Shown here one piece after another: positions 10,214-21,059 of a stretch of 64,000 nt of DNA; position 1 is the stretch's first letter; each line of letters starts with the position of its first letter. The notes under the pieces are model-generated. The model did not search any database. It saw nothing but the letters and a program-made list of their open reading frames with translations, and was not told the DNA's origin. The position numbers were made by a program, and so were the translations under genes. This stretch comes from Deinandra increscens subsp. villosa (lineage: Eukaryota > Streptophyta > Magnoliopsida > Asterales > Asteraceae): contig JBCNJP010000023.1 of NCBI GenBank assembly GCA_039602395.1, positions 83,769,324 to 83,833,323 on the forward strand. The letters are read 5' to 3'.

Positions 10214-10769
10214 ATAGATAGATTCTCCTCAAGCCTTAAAAAACACCTATATCTATTATTATCAACCGTACAAAAATCTAGTCACCTGGAAAGTTATAAC
10301 CAGCTCTAAAAGATGAACTAGAAAAGAACTCTAAGGAGCTCGAATTGGATTCAAGCTTAAGTTTAAGCTCATTAAGAATGAGTCGAGATTCTTATGTAAA
10401 TATGTAAACAAGCCTATTACTTAAGTAAATATAGAAATATTTAAATAATTCAATATGATATCTGATTAGATCACATACAATAGAGTTTGGTCTTAAAGTG
10501 TACCCCGATCAAATGGTTGTAGGTTTAAATCATAAAAAGAGCAAGTGATGACGTAGGTTGTTTTATCAACGAATACTTGCTAAGAGCTTATAATGTTGGG
10601 ACAAGTAAATCCATGAAAACACCGAACCCCAAGCAAGGAATGCGCCTTAGTTTACTAGGCCAAATCTACTGATTTGTTGTAAATACATCCTAATTTTCCG
10701 TGTAACTTGTACATTAATCGAGTCGGTTTTTAGTTCATTGTGTGTCATTTTATGTGTTTTTAGTTTTTT
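10214..10769. other. No recognisable gene
   Basis: AT-rich flank of the Tat insertion. It is probably part of the same older sequence that resumes at 19426. Confidence 0.4.
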
Positions 10770-10774
10770 GTGGT

Positions 10775-11519
10775 TGTTATACCCTGGATTTCAGCTTTGA
10801 TTTATTGATATTCTTTGACAGGTTTAAATCCCAGGATGTCATACATCCAGGGACTACATATTTATTTTGCATGACTCCAACATATACGGTAACCCAGCAT
10901 GCATGGCTTCATTACTAACAAATTTCCTTTGACTTTATTTGATCTTTAGTCAGGTACGAAGGGTTGAATAACGGTCAAATGGACTTGGTCAAGGCCTGGA
11001 ACAAGCGTGGAGATGAAGACTCACCACCAAACTCGGTCAATAACAGCTTCAAGCCGTTGGAATAAAGATCCCAAGAATCTCGGAATTATAGTTAGGGACT
11101 CTATGTATTTAAACGCGGCTTAGGGCTTATTTTACACACTTACGATCACTTGTACTCTCACTCACTCACTTGGCAATAGCCGCAATCAATTGTACACGAA
11201 CTCATTTTCAGTGAAATAAACGGGCAACGTGTGTTATCGTTGCCAAGGGGTTTTTTGTGCCGGCGGCTCTTGGAGACATCCAGGGTTTTTTATGTCTGCG
11301 CCTCTTGGAGACATCCAGGGGTTAAGGGCTTTTTCCCCTCATAAATCTTGGTGTTCTTACTTGCATCCTGGGAATTCATTGATTGTATTGCCATTTCGTC
11401 TATTTTTTTCTTTGAATTCAAACTGATTTAATCAAATTCATATACTTTACATCCAGGGCACCAAACCTCACAAACTAATTTGGTAACGAAATTGTCCTTA
11501 GAAATTTTTAGCCAAAACA
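10775..11519 (+). repeat. 5' LTR of Tat1
   Basis: 745 bp. Begins TGTTATACCC and ends CCAAAACA. It contains CCCAGGATG and CATCCAGGG words and ATTTAAACGCGG (about 11106) as a TATA-like site. The 3' LTR differs at its first bases (TGTTAAACC). Confidence 0.9.
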
Positions 11520-11545
11520 ATTTGGCATCCACCGTAGGGCAACTG
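11520..11545 (+). other. PBS-like region of Tat1
   Basis: TTTGGCATCCACCGTAGG follows the LTR. Tat2 has TTTGGCGCCCACCGTAGG at the same place. TGGCGCC-type sites are common PBSs in plant Gypsy elements; here it has decayed by CG to AT changes. Confidence 0.6.
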
Positions 11546-11602
11546 GTGTCAATTTTCTTTCAAACTCTTTTTAGATTTGTTCTAAACATAATTTTTACAA
11601 AG

Positions 11603-12440
11603 ATGGCAACACAATCGAGTTCCTCGAATGTGTCTGCTCCTGCGAACACTTCTTCATCAACTAACACTGCCCTTCCTCAACCGCCACCCCAGTTCAGCAC
11701 ACCACCAGCAACTGCCGTGAATCACAGCACTAGCCAATCAGTCAGCTATGGTGTCACAGGATCTGGATGTGGTGTGGAGATCCCAGTAATGGTTTCCAAT
11801 GACGATTTCCTCACCATGTTTGCAAAGATGCAGCATTACATGGAACAACAACAAAAAGTGAATGAGGATGTGATAGGAAAAGTGGTGAGGTTGAGATCAG
11901 AAGTAACAAACAGGGATATAACTCCTATGTCTCCAGTTCGTCCTACTACGCTAAACTTCAACACCCCCAGAAACGGATCTAACCCTCCTAAAGATGTCAT
12001 CCAATTGGACCAGGGAATCACAACTTCAGCTCTGGCTAACATGCCCAGGATGTCAACTGTCGGGGATTTGACTGTGAATCCTGGGGCCAATGTTACCGAG
12101 GATGTCAGTAACATCCTAAGAAACCCAAACACTAATTTCAGTACTAATGAATCTATGCAGAATGCAGGTGTTAGCCCAGTAGTAGCCAAGGAACTTCAGA
12201 AGCTTAAAGAGATGATCTCGAGTGTGCCTGGAATGGTACAACCGATTCCGGAGGTAGCACCCTAGAGCCACAAGCTTTCTCGGTTTGCAGCCCCCATATG
12301 TGACGTGGAGATTCCAAGAAGATTCCAGACTCCCAACATGAAACTCTTTGACGGTATAACGGACCCTAAGGAGCATGTGGCACAATACATGGAAAGAATG
12401 GAGGTTATCTACATGGCTCCTGAAATTAAAGAAGCATGCC
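11603..12440 (+). pseudogene. Gag of Tat1 (N-terminal half)
   Basis: ATG at 11603 opens a Ser/Thr/Pro/Asn-rich region, then a conserved block. A TAG at 12263-12265 interrupts it. Reading resumes with the Gag core motif (FQTPNMKLFDGITDP.EH, about 12322-12375), common in Asteraceae Tat gags. At about 12440 the sequence jumps to RT. The zinc knuckle and protease are deleted. Tat2 carries a parallel gag at 21849-23000. Confidence 0.8.
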
Positions 12441-13177
12441 ATTTTGGAGTCGGTGCCGGCAAATTCCTGGGTTACATGGTAACCAAAAAGGGAATTGAAG
12501 CCAGTACTGAGCAGATACGAGCAATAATAAACCTGAAGTCACCAGAGTCGTCCAAGGATGTTCAAAGGCTAACAAGCAGGGTCGCAGCCTTAAACAGATT
12601 CATTTCGAAATCTTTGTAAAGGTACCGTGAATTATACGACATCCTGAGAAAGAATAAAAATTTTGAATGGACGACCCAGCATGAGAAGGCCTTCCAGGAC
12701 CTCAAAACATATCTATCCTCGGCTCCACTCCTAATGAAGCTGGAACCAGGAGAACCACTATCCTTGTACCTTGCAGTATCGAAAAACACAGTAAGTGCAG
12801 TGCTGACCAAGGATGGAGAAGGTCAGCAACACCTAGTATACTATATAAGTAAAAGTCTACTTGATGCTGAATCCAGGTATTCTCATTTATAAAAACTTAT
12901 TCTAGCTTTAAGTATGGCTTCCACTAAACTTAGACACTATTTTGAAACTCATACTATACACGTAAAAACTAACTATCCTGTTAAGTCTGTGGGAAAATCA
13001 GAAATGTCAGGAAGGATGGCAAAATGGCCAGTCAAACTAAGCGCCTATGACTTAGTCTACGAAGCAATAATAGCCGTAAAATCCCAGGCTCTAGCAGAAT
13101 TAGTGGCTGATTTCAGTGATGACATACAAAAAGAGGTTGACCAAAAATTCCAACACTTACAAGAAGAGGAAACGTCA
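12441..13177 (+). pseudogene. RT C-terminal end and RNase H of Tat1
   Basis: It starts at the RT thumb (GKFLGYMVTKKGIEA), then a block with SSKDVQRLTSRVAALNRF, then RNase H (YDILRKN..FEW, EPLSLYLAVS, VYYISKSLLDAE, MASTKLRHYF). The catalytic YxDD part of RT lies in the deleted segment. Stops at 12617 and about 12889 and other lesions break it. Confidence 0.8.
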
Positions 13178-13735
13178 TGATGTTGGACACTGTTTACAGA
13201 CGGGGCATCCAACGTCAGGGGGATAGGTTTAGGAATCATACTGAAATCGCCACAGGGGGATATGATACCCCAGGCTGTAAGGTGTGGATTTCAAGCAACT
13301 AACAACGAAGCAGAGTATGAGGCCTTGATTTCTGGAATGTAATTGGCTCTACAACTTGGGATACAACACATCCATGTATATGTTAACTCCCTGCTTTTGA
13401 CTAACCACTTTAATGGATCTTATGCAGTGAAAGGGGAAAAGTTAATCAAGTATCTAGAGATAGTAAAGTCCATATCCCAAGATTTTCAAACTATGAACAT
13501 ACAACAAGTACCCAAAGAAGAAAACGCTGAAGCAGATGCTTTAGCAAATTTAGGGTCGGCATTCAAAACATTGGAAGATACACATATCCCCATGATTGAC
13601 ATACTAAGCCCGACCATCAACCAAAATGAGGAACCCCAGGGCGCAAACCTGGATGCAAGACCCTGGTATCGAATACCTAGGATGTGCAACAATCCGATTC
13701 CACAGAAAACACCACATCCCGGACCGGGCCAATAA
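13178..13735 (+). pseudogene. Second RNase H-like domain of Tat1
   Basis: WTLFTDGASN, then NNEAEYEALI, then EENAEADALANLGS: these supply the D, E, D pattern of an archaeal-type RNase H, the additional domain seen in the Tat lineage. A TGA at 13178-13180 separates it from the upstream part, and a TAA sits after EALISGM (about 13340). Confidence 0.8.
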
Positions 13736-14950
13736 TTCACTACTTGCAAACTGGATCTATCCCAGCGGAAGAAAAAGACGCTAGGGCATTCAGAACCAAG
13801 ACAGCCAGGTACGTCCTCATTAAAGGAAAATTATACAAAAAATCTGTCGCGGGTACATACCTAAGATGCTTGGAAAATGAGGAGGCCCAGGAAGTACTCA
13901 AAGATATACATGAAGGCGACTGTGGAAACCATATTGAGGGCAGGTCTATAATGTCTAAGATCTTAAGAACAAGGTACTTTGGCCAACCTTGAGAAAGGAT
14001 TTCCAGGATTTCGCCCTCAAATGTGATGCATGCCAAAGAAACGCCAACATTCCTCACCAACCAGCAGAACCCTTGTATCCTATTCCTGCATCCTGACCCT
14101 TTATGAAGTGAGGAATGGACATCGTGGGGAAGCTACCCAGGGCCCCAGGAGAAAAGGTTTTTATGTTAGCAATGACTGATTACTTCTCCAAATGGATAGC
14201 AGCTGAAGCTTATGTCCAAGTTAGAGAAAAAGAAGTCATATCATTCATCAAAATGAATATCCTTACAAGATTTGGTATACCTGCTGAGATTATTTGTGAC
14301 AATGGATCACAATTCATTGGTAAGAGAACTACTGGATTCTGTGAAGCTTGGGGTATAAATATGATAACCTCTACACCCATGTACCCTCAAGCCAATGGCC
14401 AGGCAGAGTCTAGCAATAAAATCATTATCAACAATTTGAAAAACAGACTGAAGGAGAAGAAGGGAAGATGGGCCGAAGAACTACCCTTGGCATTGTGGGC
14501 AGATAGAACAACCTCCAAGAATGCCACTGGCCGGCCAGACCCTCTTTTCTTTGGTCTTTGGTTCAGAAGCAGTTATCCCAACAAAGATGGTAGTTCCTAC
14601 ATTCAGGGTCGCTAGTCAGACCCAGGATGTTAACGATGAATCCCTGACTGATGACCTGGATACCGTGGATGAGTTACGAGAGCAAGCTGCTTGGAGAATG
14701 GCTGCATATTAGCAAAGGATTTCGAAGACGCATAACAAACATGTGAGGATTCAAAGATTTAGAGTAGGGGATCTGGTCCTGAGAAAAGCATTCCAAAACA
14801 CTACGAATCCTGGGGATGGGAAGCTGGCCCCTAAATGGGAGGGTCATTACCTGATTGATTCAGAGGCAGGTAAAGGCAGGTAACGGGGGCATATTGGCTT
14901 GCCAATATGGAAGGTGAACTACTTCCAAGGCCATGGAATGCAATCCACTT
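13736..14950 (+). pseudogene. Integrase of Tat1
   Basis: The zinc-binding H..H..C..C part (HEGDCGNH about 13909-13932, CDACQ about 14024-14037) is followed by the catalytic core, with D in MDIVGKLP (14116), D in CDNGSQF (14298) and E in GQAESSN (14407). The C-terminal part (RVGDLVLRK, KLAPKWEG) reaches about 14860. Stops at about 13990 and 14094 and a frameshift near 14530 break it. Near 14870 GGCAGGTAA is duplicated. Confidence 0.85.
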
Positions 14951-15516
14951 GAAAGCCTATTTCATGTAAGTTTATTGTCCCAGGATGCTACATCCCAGGT
15001 ATGTTTCTTGACTAATGAATTATTTAAGGTACTTATTGTTGCTTGATTTATTATTATCCACTTTCTACTTTCTATCCATATTTGTTACTTTTTCAAAACC
15101 CACTAACATCTATAATGAAGGCATTTTTAGATAAAAACAGGTAATGAACCCTGGATGCAAAAGCTAAGGATGTTTTTCTCCCAAGTCAGAGATTGGCCAT
15201 CTATCCTCTGTTTTGGGTAATTACAAAATCCCCACTAAGGTTTGAAGATAATACGTCTTCCTTACGAGTTAGGCTTTGACGCCTCACCAATTGTGCACGG
15301 TGACTTGGTATGACCTAGGATTATGAGATCGACCTGTGTTAACAGCATGGGCAACAACCTCATGATCTATAGACATATGCAAGTCCCTTAAGGTTTTTGA
15401 TATTTACATATCAACTTAAGACACCCGAGGCAAACCCCTAGATCGTCAATATGACACGAGGGTAGACCCTAGAATTCGCCAGCACGACAACGGGATTTTC
15501 CCCAGTTCGCCGGATC
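14951..15516 (+). other. Start of long 3' non-coding region of Tat1
   Basis: No open frame. It carries CCCAGGATG words (14981, 14994). This region separates integrase from the minisatellite and the antisense gene. Confidence 0.6.
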
Positions 15517-15650
15517 AGCATCGGGCTTGACCCTAGGATTTATGGGCTTGACCCCAGGATTTATGGGCGTGACCCCAGGATTTATGGGTTTGACCCAAGG
15601 ATATATGGGTTTGACCCCAGGATTTGTGGGTTCAACCCCAATATCTTCAG
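15517..15650 (+). repeat. 21-bp minisatellite in Tat1
   Basis: About six imperfect copies of a unit like GACCCCAGGATTTATGGGCTT. Read in one frame it gives GLTPGFM heptapeptides, but I see this as a repeat by-product, not a gene. Confidence 0.85.
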
Positions 15651-15657
15651 ATCTACC

Positions 15658-17176
15658 TCAAAGGGTTTTTGGATCCAATCCAGAAATTCGTGGAATTACC
15701 CCAGGATTATGACCTAGGATGGAATTTGATGCCAAATCCTAGGTATTCTTTTCGATTGTCTAATAACTTACGACATTTTTAAACATGCAGGAAATAAAAC
15801 AAGCAATGATGTCATTTTGTTTTAAAAAGTTAATTATCCAGGGTACACCCCAGGATGAAATAGGAAAAAAGACGAAGGACCATGGGCTATTGAACGGTAC
15901 CCGTGGCTGCTGCATCAGCAGCCCCTGCATCCTTTTCCTTGCCTGCTTCTTATTTGCATGCTTCTCCCTTGCCCGCTTCACCTTGGCCCCCAGCATCCTG
16001 GGTCCTGACCTGATCCACCTCCATTTCACTGCTGCCACCGGCTGCGACAAAGGCTGAACCCCCTGCATCCTGGATCTCGCCCGAGTTAAAGCCCTCAGGA
16101 ATGGTACCACCCAGCTCTCGTAGCTTCTTCAGCCACAGCCAATGATTCCACTTTGGGTTCTTGAGCTTCAAATCCCTAGCCTCCTTCACCATCTTGAGCC
16201 TGGCCTACAGCAGGGGATACCAGGGCTGAAACACTAGTTGTTTCAACAATATTGGCCATGGCAGCCTGGTGATCAATCCTCACCTGTACCGCCTTCTTCT
16301 CGTTTGCAGCTATGAGCTTCACAACTTTGTCATGGAGGAGCTTGGCTTTGGTGGTTTCCTTGTTCGCCCGGGTGATCTTCGCCTTGGCAGAAGCTTCAGC
16401 CTCAACTACTCGCTTCTCAAAGGGTTTTTGGATCCAATCCGGAAATTCGTGGGACTACCCCAGAATTATGACCTAGGATGGCATTTAATGCCAAATCCTA
16501 GGTATTCATTTTCGATTGTCTAATAAATTACGACATTTATAAACATGCTGGAAATGAAACAAGCAACGATGTCATTTTGTTTTAAAAACTTAATTATCCA
16601 TGGTACACCCCAAGATGAAACAGGAAAAAAGACGAAGGACCACGGGCTATTGAACGGTACCCGTGGCTGCTGCATCGGCAGCCCCTGCATCCTTTTCCTT
16701 GCTTGCTTCTTCTTTGCATGCTTCTCCCTTGCCCGCTTCACCTTGGCCCTCAGCATCCTGGGTCTTGACCTGATCCACCTCCATTTCACTGCTGCCACCG
16801 GCTGCGACCAAGGCTGAACCCCCTGCATCCTGGATCTCGTCTGAGTCAAAGCCCTCGGGAATGGTACCACCCAGCTCTTGTAGCTTCTTCAGCCACAGCC
16901 GGTGGTTCAACTTTGGGTTCTTGAGCTTCAGATCCCTAGTCTCTTTCACCATCTTGAGCCTGACCTGCAGCAGGGGATACCAGGGCTGAAACCCTAGTTA
17001 TTTCAACAATATTGGCCATGGCAGCCTGGTGATCAATCGTCGCCTGTACCGCCTTCTTCTCGTTTGCAGCTATGAGTTTCACAACTTTGTCATGGAGGAG
17101 CTTGGCTTTGGTGGTTTCCTTGTTGGCCTGGGTGATCTTCGCCTTCGAAGAAGCTTCAGCCTCAACTGCTCGCTTC
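15658..17176. repeat. Direct tandem duplication, unit about 760 bp
   Basis: 15658-16416 and 16417-17176 align end to end, from CAAAGGGTTTTTGGATCC to CTCGCTTC. The duplicated part includes the last exon's C-terminal portion of the antisense gene, so a partial second copy of that exon sits downstream at 16192-15950. Confidence 0.9.
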
Positions 17177-18417
17177 TTAGCAGCGGCTAGGAGGTCCAGA
17201 ATGTGGGAGGTAGCCTGAGACAGAATGAAATTCAGGGTTAGCATTCATATGAATGAGTATATCCTTCAGTAGCATACATTGATTACCTGGTGGACGAGAG
17301 ATTCACTCTCTGTGGCCGAAAGTTTTGATATCAAACTTGGGGCAGCAGGAGTGGCAGCAACAGCAGCACTTGACCCTCGGGTCTTCCTTTTGGTACCGAA
17401 AGCCCAGGATGATGGAATCCTGGTGAGGGGAGTAGGCTCAATCGTCACAAATCCAAGGACCATGATGTCGTCCTCGGTGCCAGTTCTGGAGCTTAGGACA
17501 ACATTCATATCATCAAGATCGAACTTAGGGGCAGCAGCTGAAAAGAAAACCCCTGAATGTCAAACAACATATATAAAAGAAATACAAAAATGCGTAATCC
17601 AGGGGTACTTACAACTCGACATGCTGGGAGTATGGTAAGAAGCAGAAGAAACCTTGTCGAAACGGAATGAATGCTCATATTCAGGGATGCTCAGGAACTT
17701 CTCCAAGTTGGCCTCAGTCCTTTCTTCTTCAGGGCCGATCTCCAACATACTAGGCACTTCATAGGCAAACATCCAAGGTCAGTAATTTAATAAATATACA
17801 ATACTAAACCTAATTTCTATGACAGGTCTTCCTACCCTTAACAATCGATCTATAAGGAAGCTGGTCACCACCAGGGATACTTGAACGTTTCATGAAAAAG
17901 AACCGACCTCTCCATCCTTCACGCTGGGTGACACCATGAATCAATTGCAGGTCTTTTGACAAGGATTTGAACAAAAAACGGTTTGAACCATGGGATTTCA
18001 GTTCGTATAACTGAGTTAACTCAGGTAGACCAATCAGGGGCTGGAAAGAACGGTTTAGACAATCAAGGGTACCCAGGATGCGCCAAACCATGGGAAGGGT
18101 TTGGACATAGGAAAGACTGGTAGCTGCAAAAAACTCGGTGACCAGACCAGAAAAAGGGTAAGAGAGTCTCATGCTAAAGGGGGCCATGGGGAAACAAACC
18201 CAAGTGTGGGATGCGAAATCCAACCTCAACATAGGATCGAATGGTCGAATCTCGGTAGTCACGGGGAGTAACCCAGAAGCTTTAACACCGGCAATGTCGG
18301 CATCGCCAATGCTGCATGCCTCCAATTCAGGGTTCTATAGGTAACTTTGGTCCAAAAATCCTCGATTCCCATAGAGGAAACCTCGGATTCATGACGAAAG
18401 TGTTTCTTAGTCATCAT
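16647..18417 (-). pseudogene. Spliced antisense accessory gene of Tat1 (Transposase_28-like)
   Basis: Exon 1 (18417-17836) encodes a domain like the 'putative gypsy-type transposon' family (PMAPFSMRLSYPFSGLV, GSNRFLF, REGWRGRFFF). Exon 2 (about 17772-17613) ends at a GTAAGT donor. Exon 3 is 17537-17287, with an acceptor after TTTTCTTTTCAG and a donor GTAATC. Exon 4 is 17214-16647, with an acceptor after CTGTCTCAG, and encodes an Ala/Lys-rich coiled coil then an acidic tail. Exon 2/3 joins in phase 1 and 3/4 in phase 0. Exon 2's acceptor is not clear. Frameshifts near 18335 and 16945 break the frame. An antisense 3' gene encoding a nuclear protein is known from Grande in the Tat lineage; the intron structure here is my inference from sites and phase. 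Confidence 0.72.
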
Positions 18418-18706
18418 CGGACTAGGAAATTGAAAATAAGAAGGAGGATGTACCTGATCAGAGAAGATGGTTGGGATAATGGAGGCGATGATCGCTTTCT
18501 CTCTCTAGTAAGGTGGGTAAAACTGAATGGGGGAGAGGAGTATTTAATGGGATGGAAGTTACAGGGGAGAAAAGACGTGGGTGACGATCGTGGCGTGGCT
18601 ACTCCTAAACGAACGGACCAGATTGAAATAGATCAGATGAATCATCGCAATTAAAAAATTCACAGCTGTGAAATCTTATCCACTAGCTGCGAATTTGGGG
18701 GACAAT

Positions 18707-19420
18707 TGTTAAACCATGGATTTCAGCTTTGATTTATCAATATCCTTTGACGGGTAAACCCCAGGATGTCATACATCCAGGGATTGCATACTTATTTTCT
18801 CTGACCCCAGCATGTAAGGTAACCCAGCATGCAGAGGCATCATTACTAAGAAAATTTCCTTTGACTTCATTTGATCTCTAGTCAGGTACGAAGGGTTGAA
18901 TAATGGTCAAATGGACTTGGTCAAGGCCTGGAACAAGCGTGGAGACGAATACTCATCACCATACTCGGTCAATAACAACTTCAAGTTGTCGGAATAAAGA
19001 TCCCAAGAATCTCGGAATTATAGTTAGGAACTCTATGTATTTAAACGCGGCTTAGGGCTTAATTTACACACTTACGATCACTTGTACTCTCACGCACTCA
19101 CTCACTTAGCAATAGTCGCAATCAATTGTACTCGAACTCATTTTCAGTGAAATAAACGGGCAAGGTGTGTTATCGTTGCCAAGGGGTTTTTTTTGTGTCG
19201 TGGCTCTTGGAGACATCTAGGGGCTAAGGGCTTTTTCCCCTCATAAATCTTGGTGTTCTTACTTGCATCCTGGGAATTCGTTGATTGTATTGCCATTTCG
19301 TATATTTTTTCTTTGCATTCAAACTATTTTAATCAAATTCACATACATTACATCCAGGGCACCAAACCTCACAAACTAATTTGGTAACGAAATTGTCCTT
19401 AGAAATTTTTAGTCAAAAAA
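18707..19420 (+). repeat. 3' LTR of Tat1
   Basis: 714 bp. It follows a polypurine tract GGGGGACAAT and starts TGTTAAACC. It ends in TCAAAAAA, where the 5' LTR ends CCAAAACA, so the terminal CA has decayed. TSD GTGGT follows. Confidence 0.9.
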
Positions 19421-21059
19421 GTGGTTATTTGAGTCTTTATTAGTTTTTTTTAGGTAATTAATAAATTCTCGAGGCCGCTTGAGAATTAGAGAGGAATGAT
19501 AAGAAAGAATTTGAAGAAGGGCTAAAAAGAGTGGTTTAGGCGTATCGCCTAAACAGACCAATTGAAGCAGTACAAAATACGCGTGAGAGAGAAAAAGTCA
19601 AAGGCGGTTATCGGGTCAAACCCTGACTATTTTGTCTCGACATTGGCTCCGTGCATATCGCTTGATGATACCCAACCCTCCAAGCGACACGCTTGGAGGG
19701 TGTTTATTTGGCAAAACCTAAATTTTATTATAAATTCGATTTAAAATCCCGATTGGATACGCGTGAGAGAGAAAAAGTCAAAGGCGGTTATCGGATCAAA
19801 CCCCAACTATTTTGTCTCGACATGGGCTCTGCACGTATCGCTTGATGATACCCAACCCTCCAAGCGATACGCTTGGAGGGTGTTTTTCTTGAAAACCCTA
19901 AATTTTATTATAAATTCAATTCAAAGGGTTTTGTTCGGAACTTTATGACCTGCTGCCGACTTTTGACGAACTTGGGGTGATTTTTAGAGAGGAGGAAGGC
20001 TAGATCAAGAGGAGAACACCCTGGGATCAATCATTCACCACCAAATCAGTTGATTTCTGGTTTATCTTCATCTTGATTTTAGTTTATTTACTTTGTCAAC
20101 TATGATTGTTTGTCAATTTCCAGACTTTGTGTTTGTTCTTGATGAGACCATAATTTTTGGCTAAGCACATAGTGCCGCCTAGACCTTTTATGATGATTAA
20201 TTGATATTTGCAATTTTATTCTGGCTATGATGATTTGATTGATGTGATGATTGTTTAAATTCCATTGTTATCATAATTATATGCATATGGATACTTGATT
20301 TAGGGTTGTAGTTTATATTCTAAACTGCTCAATCTCTGAATGTCTCTCGGTTGGGGTTGGGTAATCAATTGCGTGACTGTGTGTTTGTAGCTGATTTGGT
20401 TAGCTACCTTGGTTGATCATAGTTTATTTTATTGGCAACTATCTTGAATCTTGTGTGCTGCCCTAATTGGAACATCCAGGATGTGATAATTAGGTCGGGT
20501 AGTCAGGTTGGTTAATAACTTACGATAACATGTCTTCGGGAGAAGAGCGCCCTAGGAAGTTATTGAATTTGCTATTGCATGTCAGTTATGATAATTAGTG
20601 GTAGCTCCTGCTAGCCTAGGGTGCTTAAGATTGTTTCAAGGGTAGTTAGGTTTAGTTGAAGTAGGAAGTACGCAAAAGGTGAAATCATGTTCGATCGTTA
20701 GAGTCATTAGCTAGAAAGGACTTAAAAGGTGAACTAGCCACCATCAGAGTTGTCATAGCCAGGTAAGATTGCAAGTATTGATTAGGATTCTAGGTCTAGG
20801 TGGTACCTATCTCACTCATTTGATTTCACCTTTAGGTTTCCCAGTTTCGGTTGTTAGTTGGTTAAAATTAGTTAAATTAATCTTTAAAACCAATTTACTC
20901 AAATTTCCAATCATTCATTAGGTCCTAGCTGAGTCTAGCTACATAGTGTCTCTAGGGTTTGATATCCCGGTCTTACATAAGCTATATTGTCATCGATGGA
21001 TACACTTGCCTCAGGTTCCGTCTAGTTTAGGTATTTTCGGTAAAATTAGGTGTCTCTAG
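19421..21059 (+). repeat. LTR-like region (K) with hairpins and 180-bp tandem duplication
   Basis: Probably the promoter/R/U5 part of an older Gypsy LTR into which Tat1 inserted. It has a 180-bp tandem duplication (about 19579-19758 and 19759-19938). Perfect hairpins are GTTTAGGCG-TAT-CGCCTAAAC (19534-19554) and CCCTCCAAGCG-3 nt-CGCTTGGAGGG (19676-19700 and 19856-19880). A TATAAA follows at 19909-19914. No coding sequence is seen. The LTR identity is inferred from layout only. Confidence 0.5.

Larger units (their letters stand above)
10775..19420 (+). mobile_element. Ty3/Gypsy element, Tat lineage (Tat1), degenerate but end-to-end
   Basis: LTRs at 10775-11519 and 18707-19420, flanked by perfect TSD GTGGT (10770-10774, 19421-19425). 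Order: LTR, PBS-like site, gag, RT/RNase H fragment, second RNase H-like domain, integrase, a long 3' region with an antisense gene, LTR. The extra RNase H domain and the antisense gene in the 3' region are known Tat-lineage traits. An internal deletion fuses gag to the end of RT, and many stops and frameshifts make it inactive. Confidence 0.93.

Noticed and set aside
15527..15712. Collagen-like GLTPGFM repeat protein
   Set aside because: It is a by-product of a 21-bp minisatellite in a non-coding part of Tat1.
15760..16110. Arg-rich 116-codon frames, also at 16520-16870
   Set aside because: They lie in another frame of the antisense accessory exon, which has better support from phase and composition.
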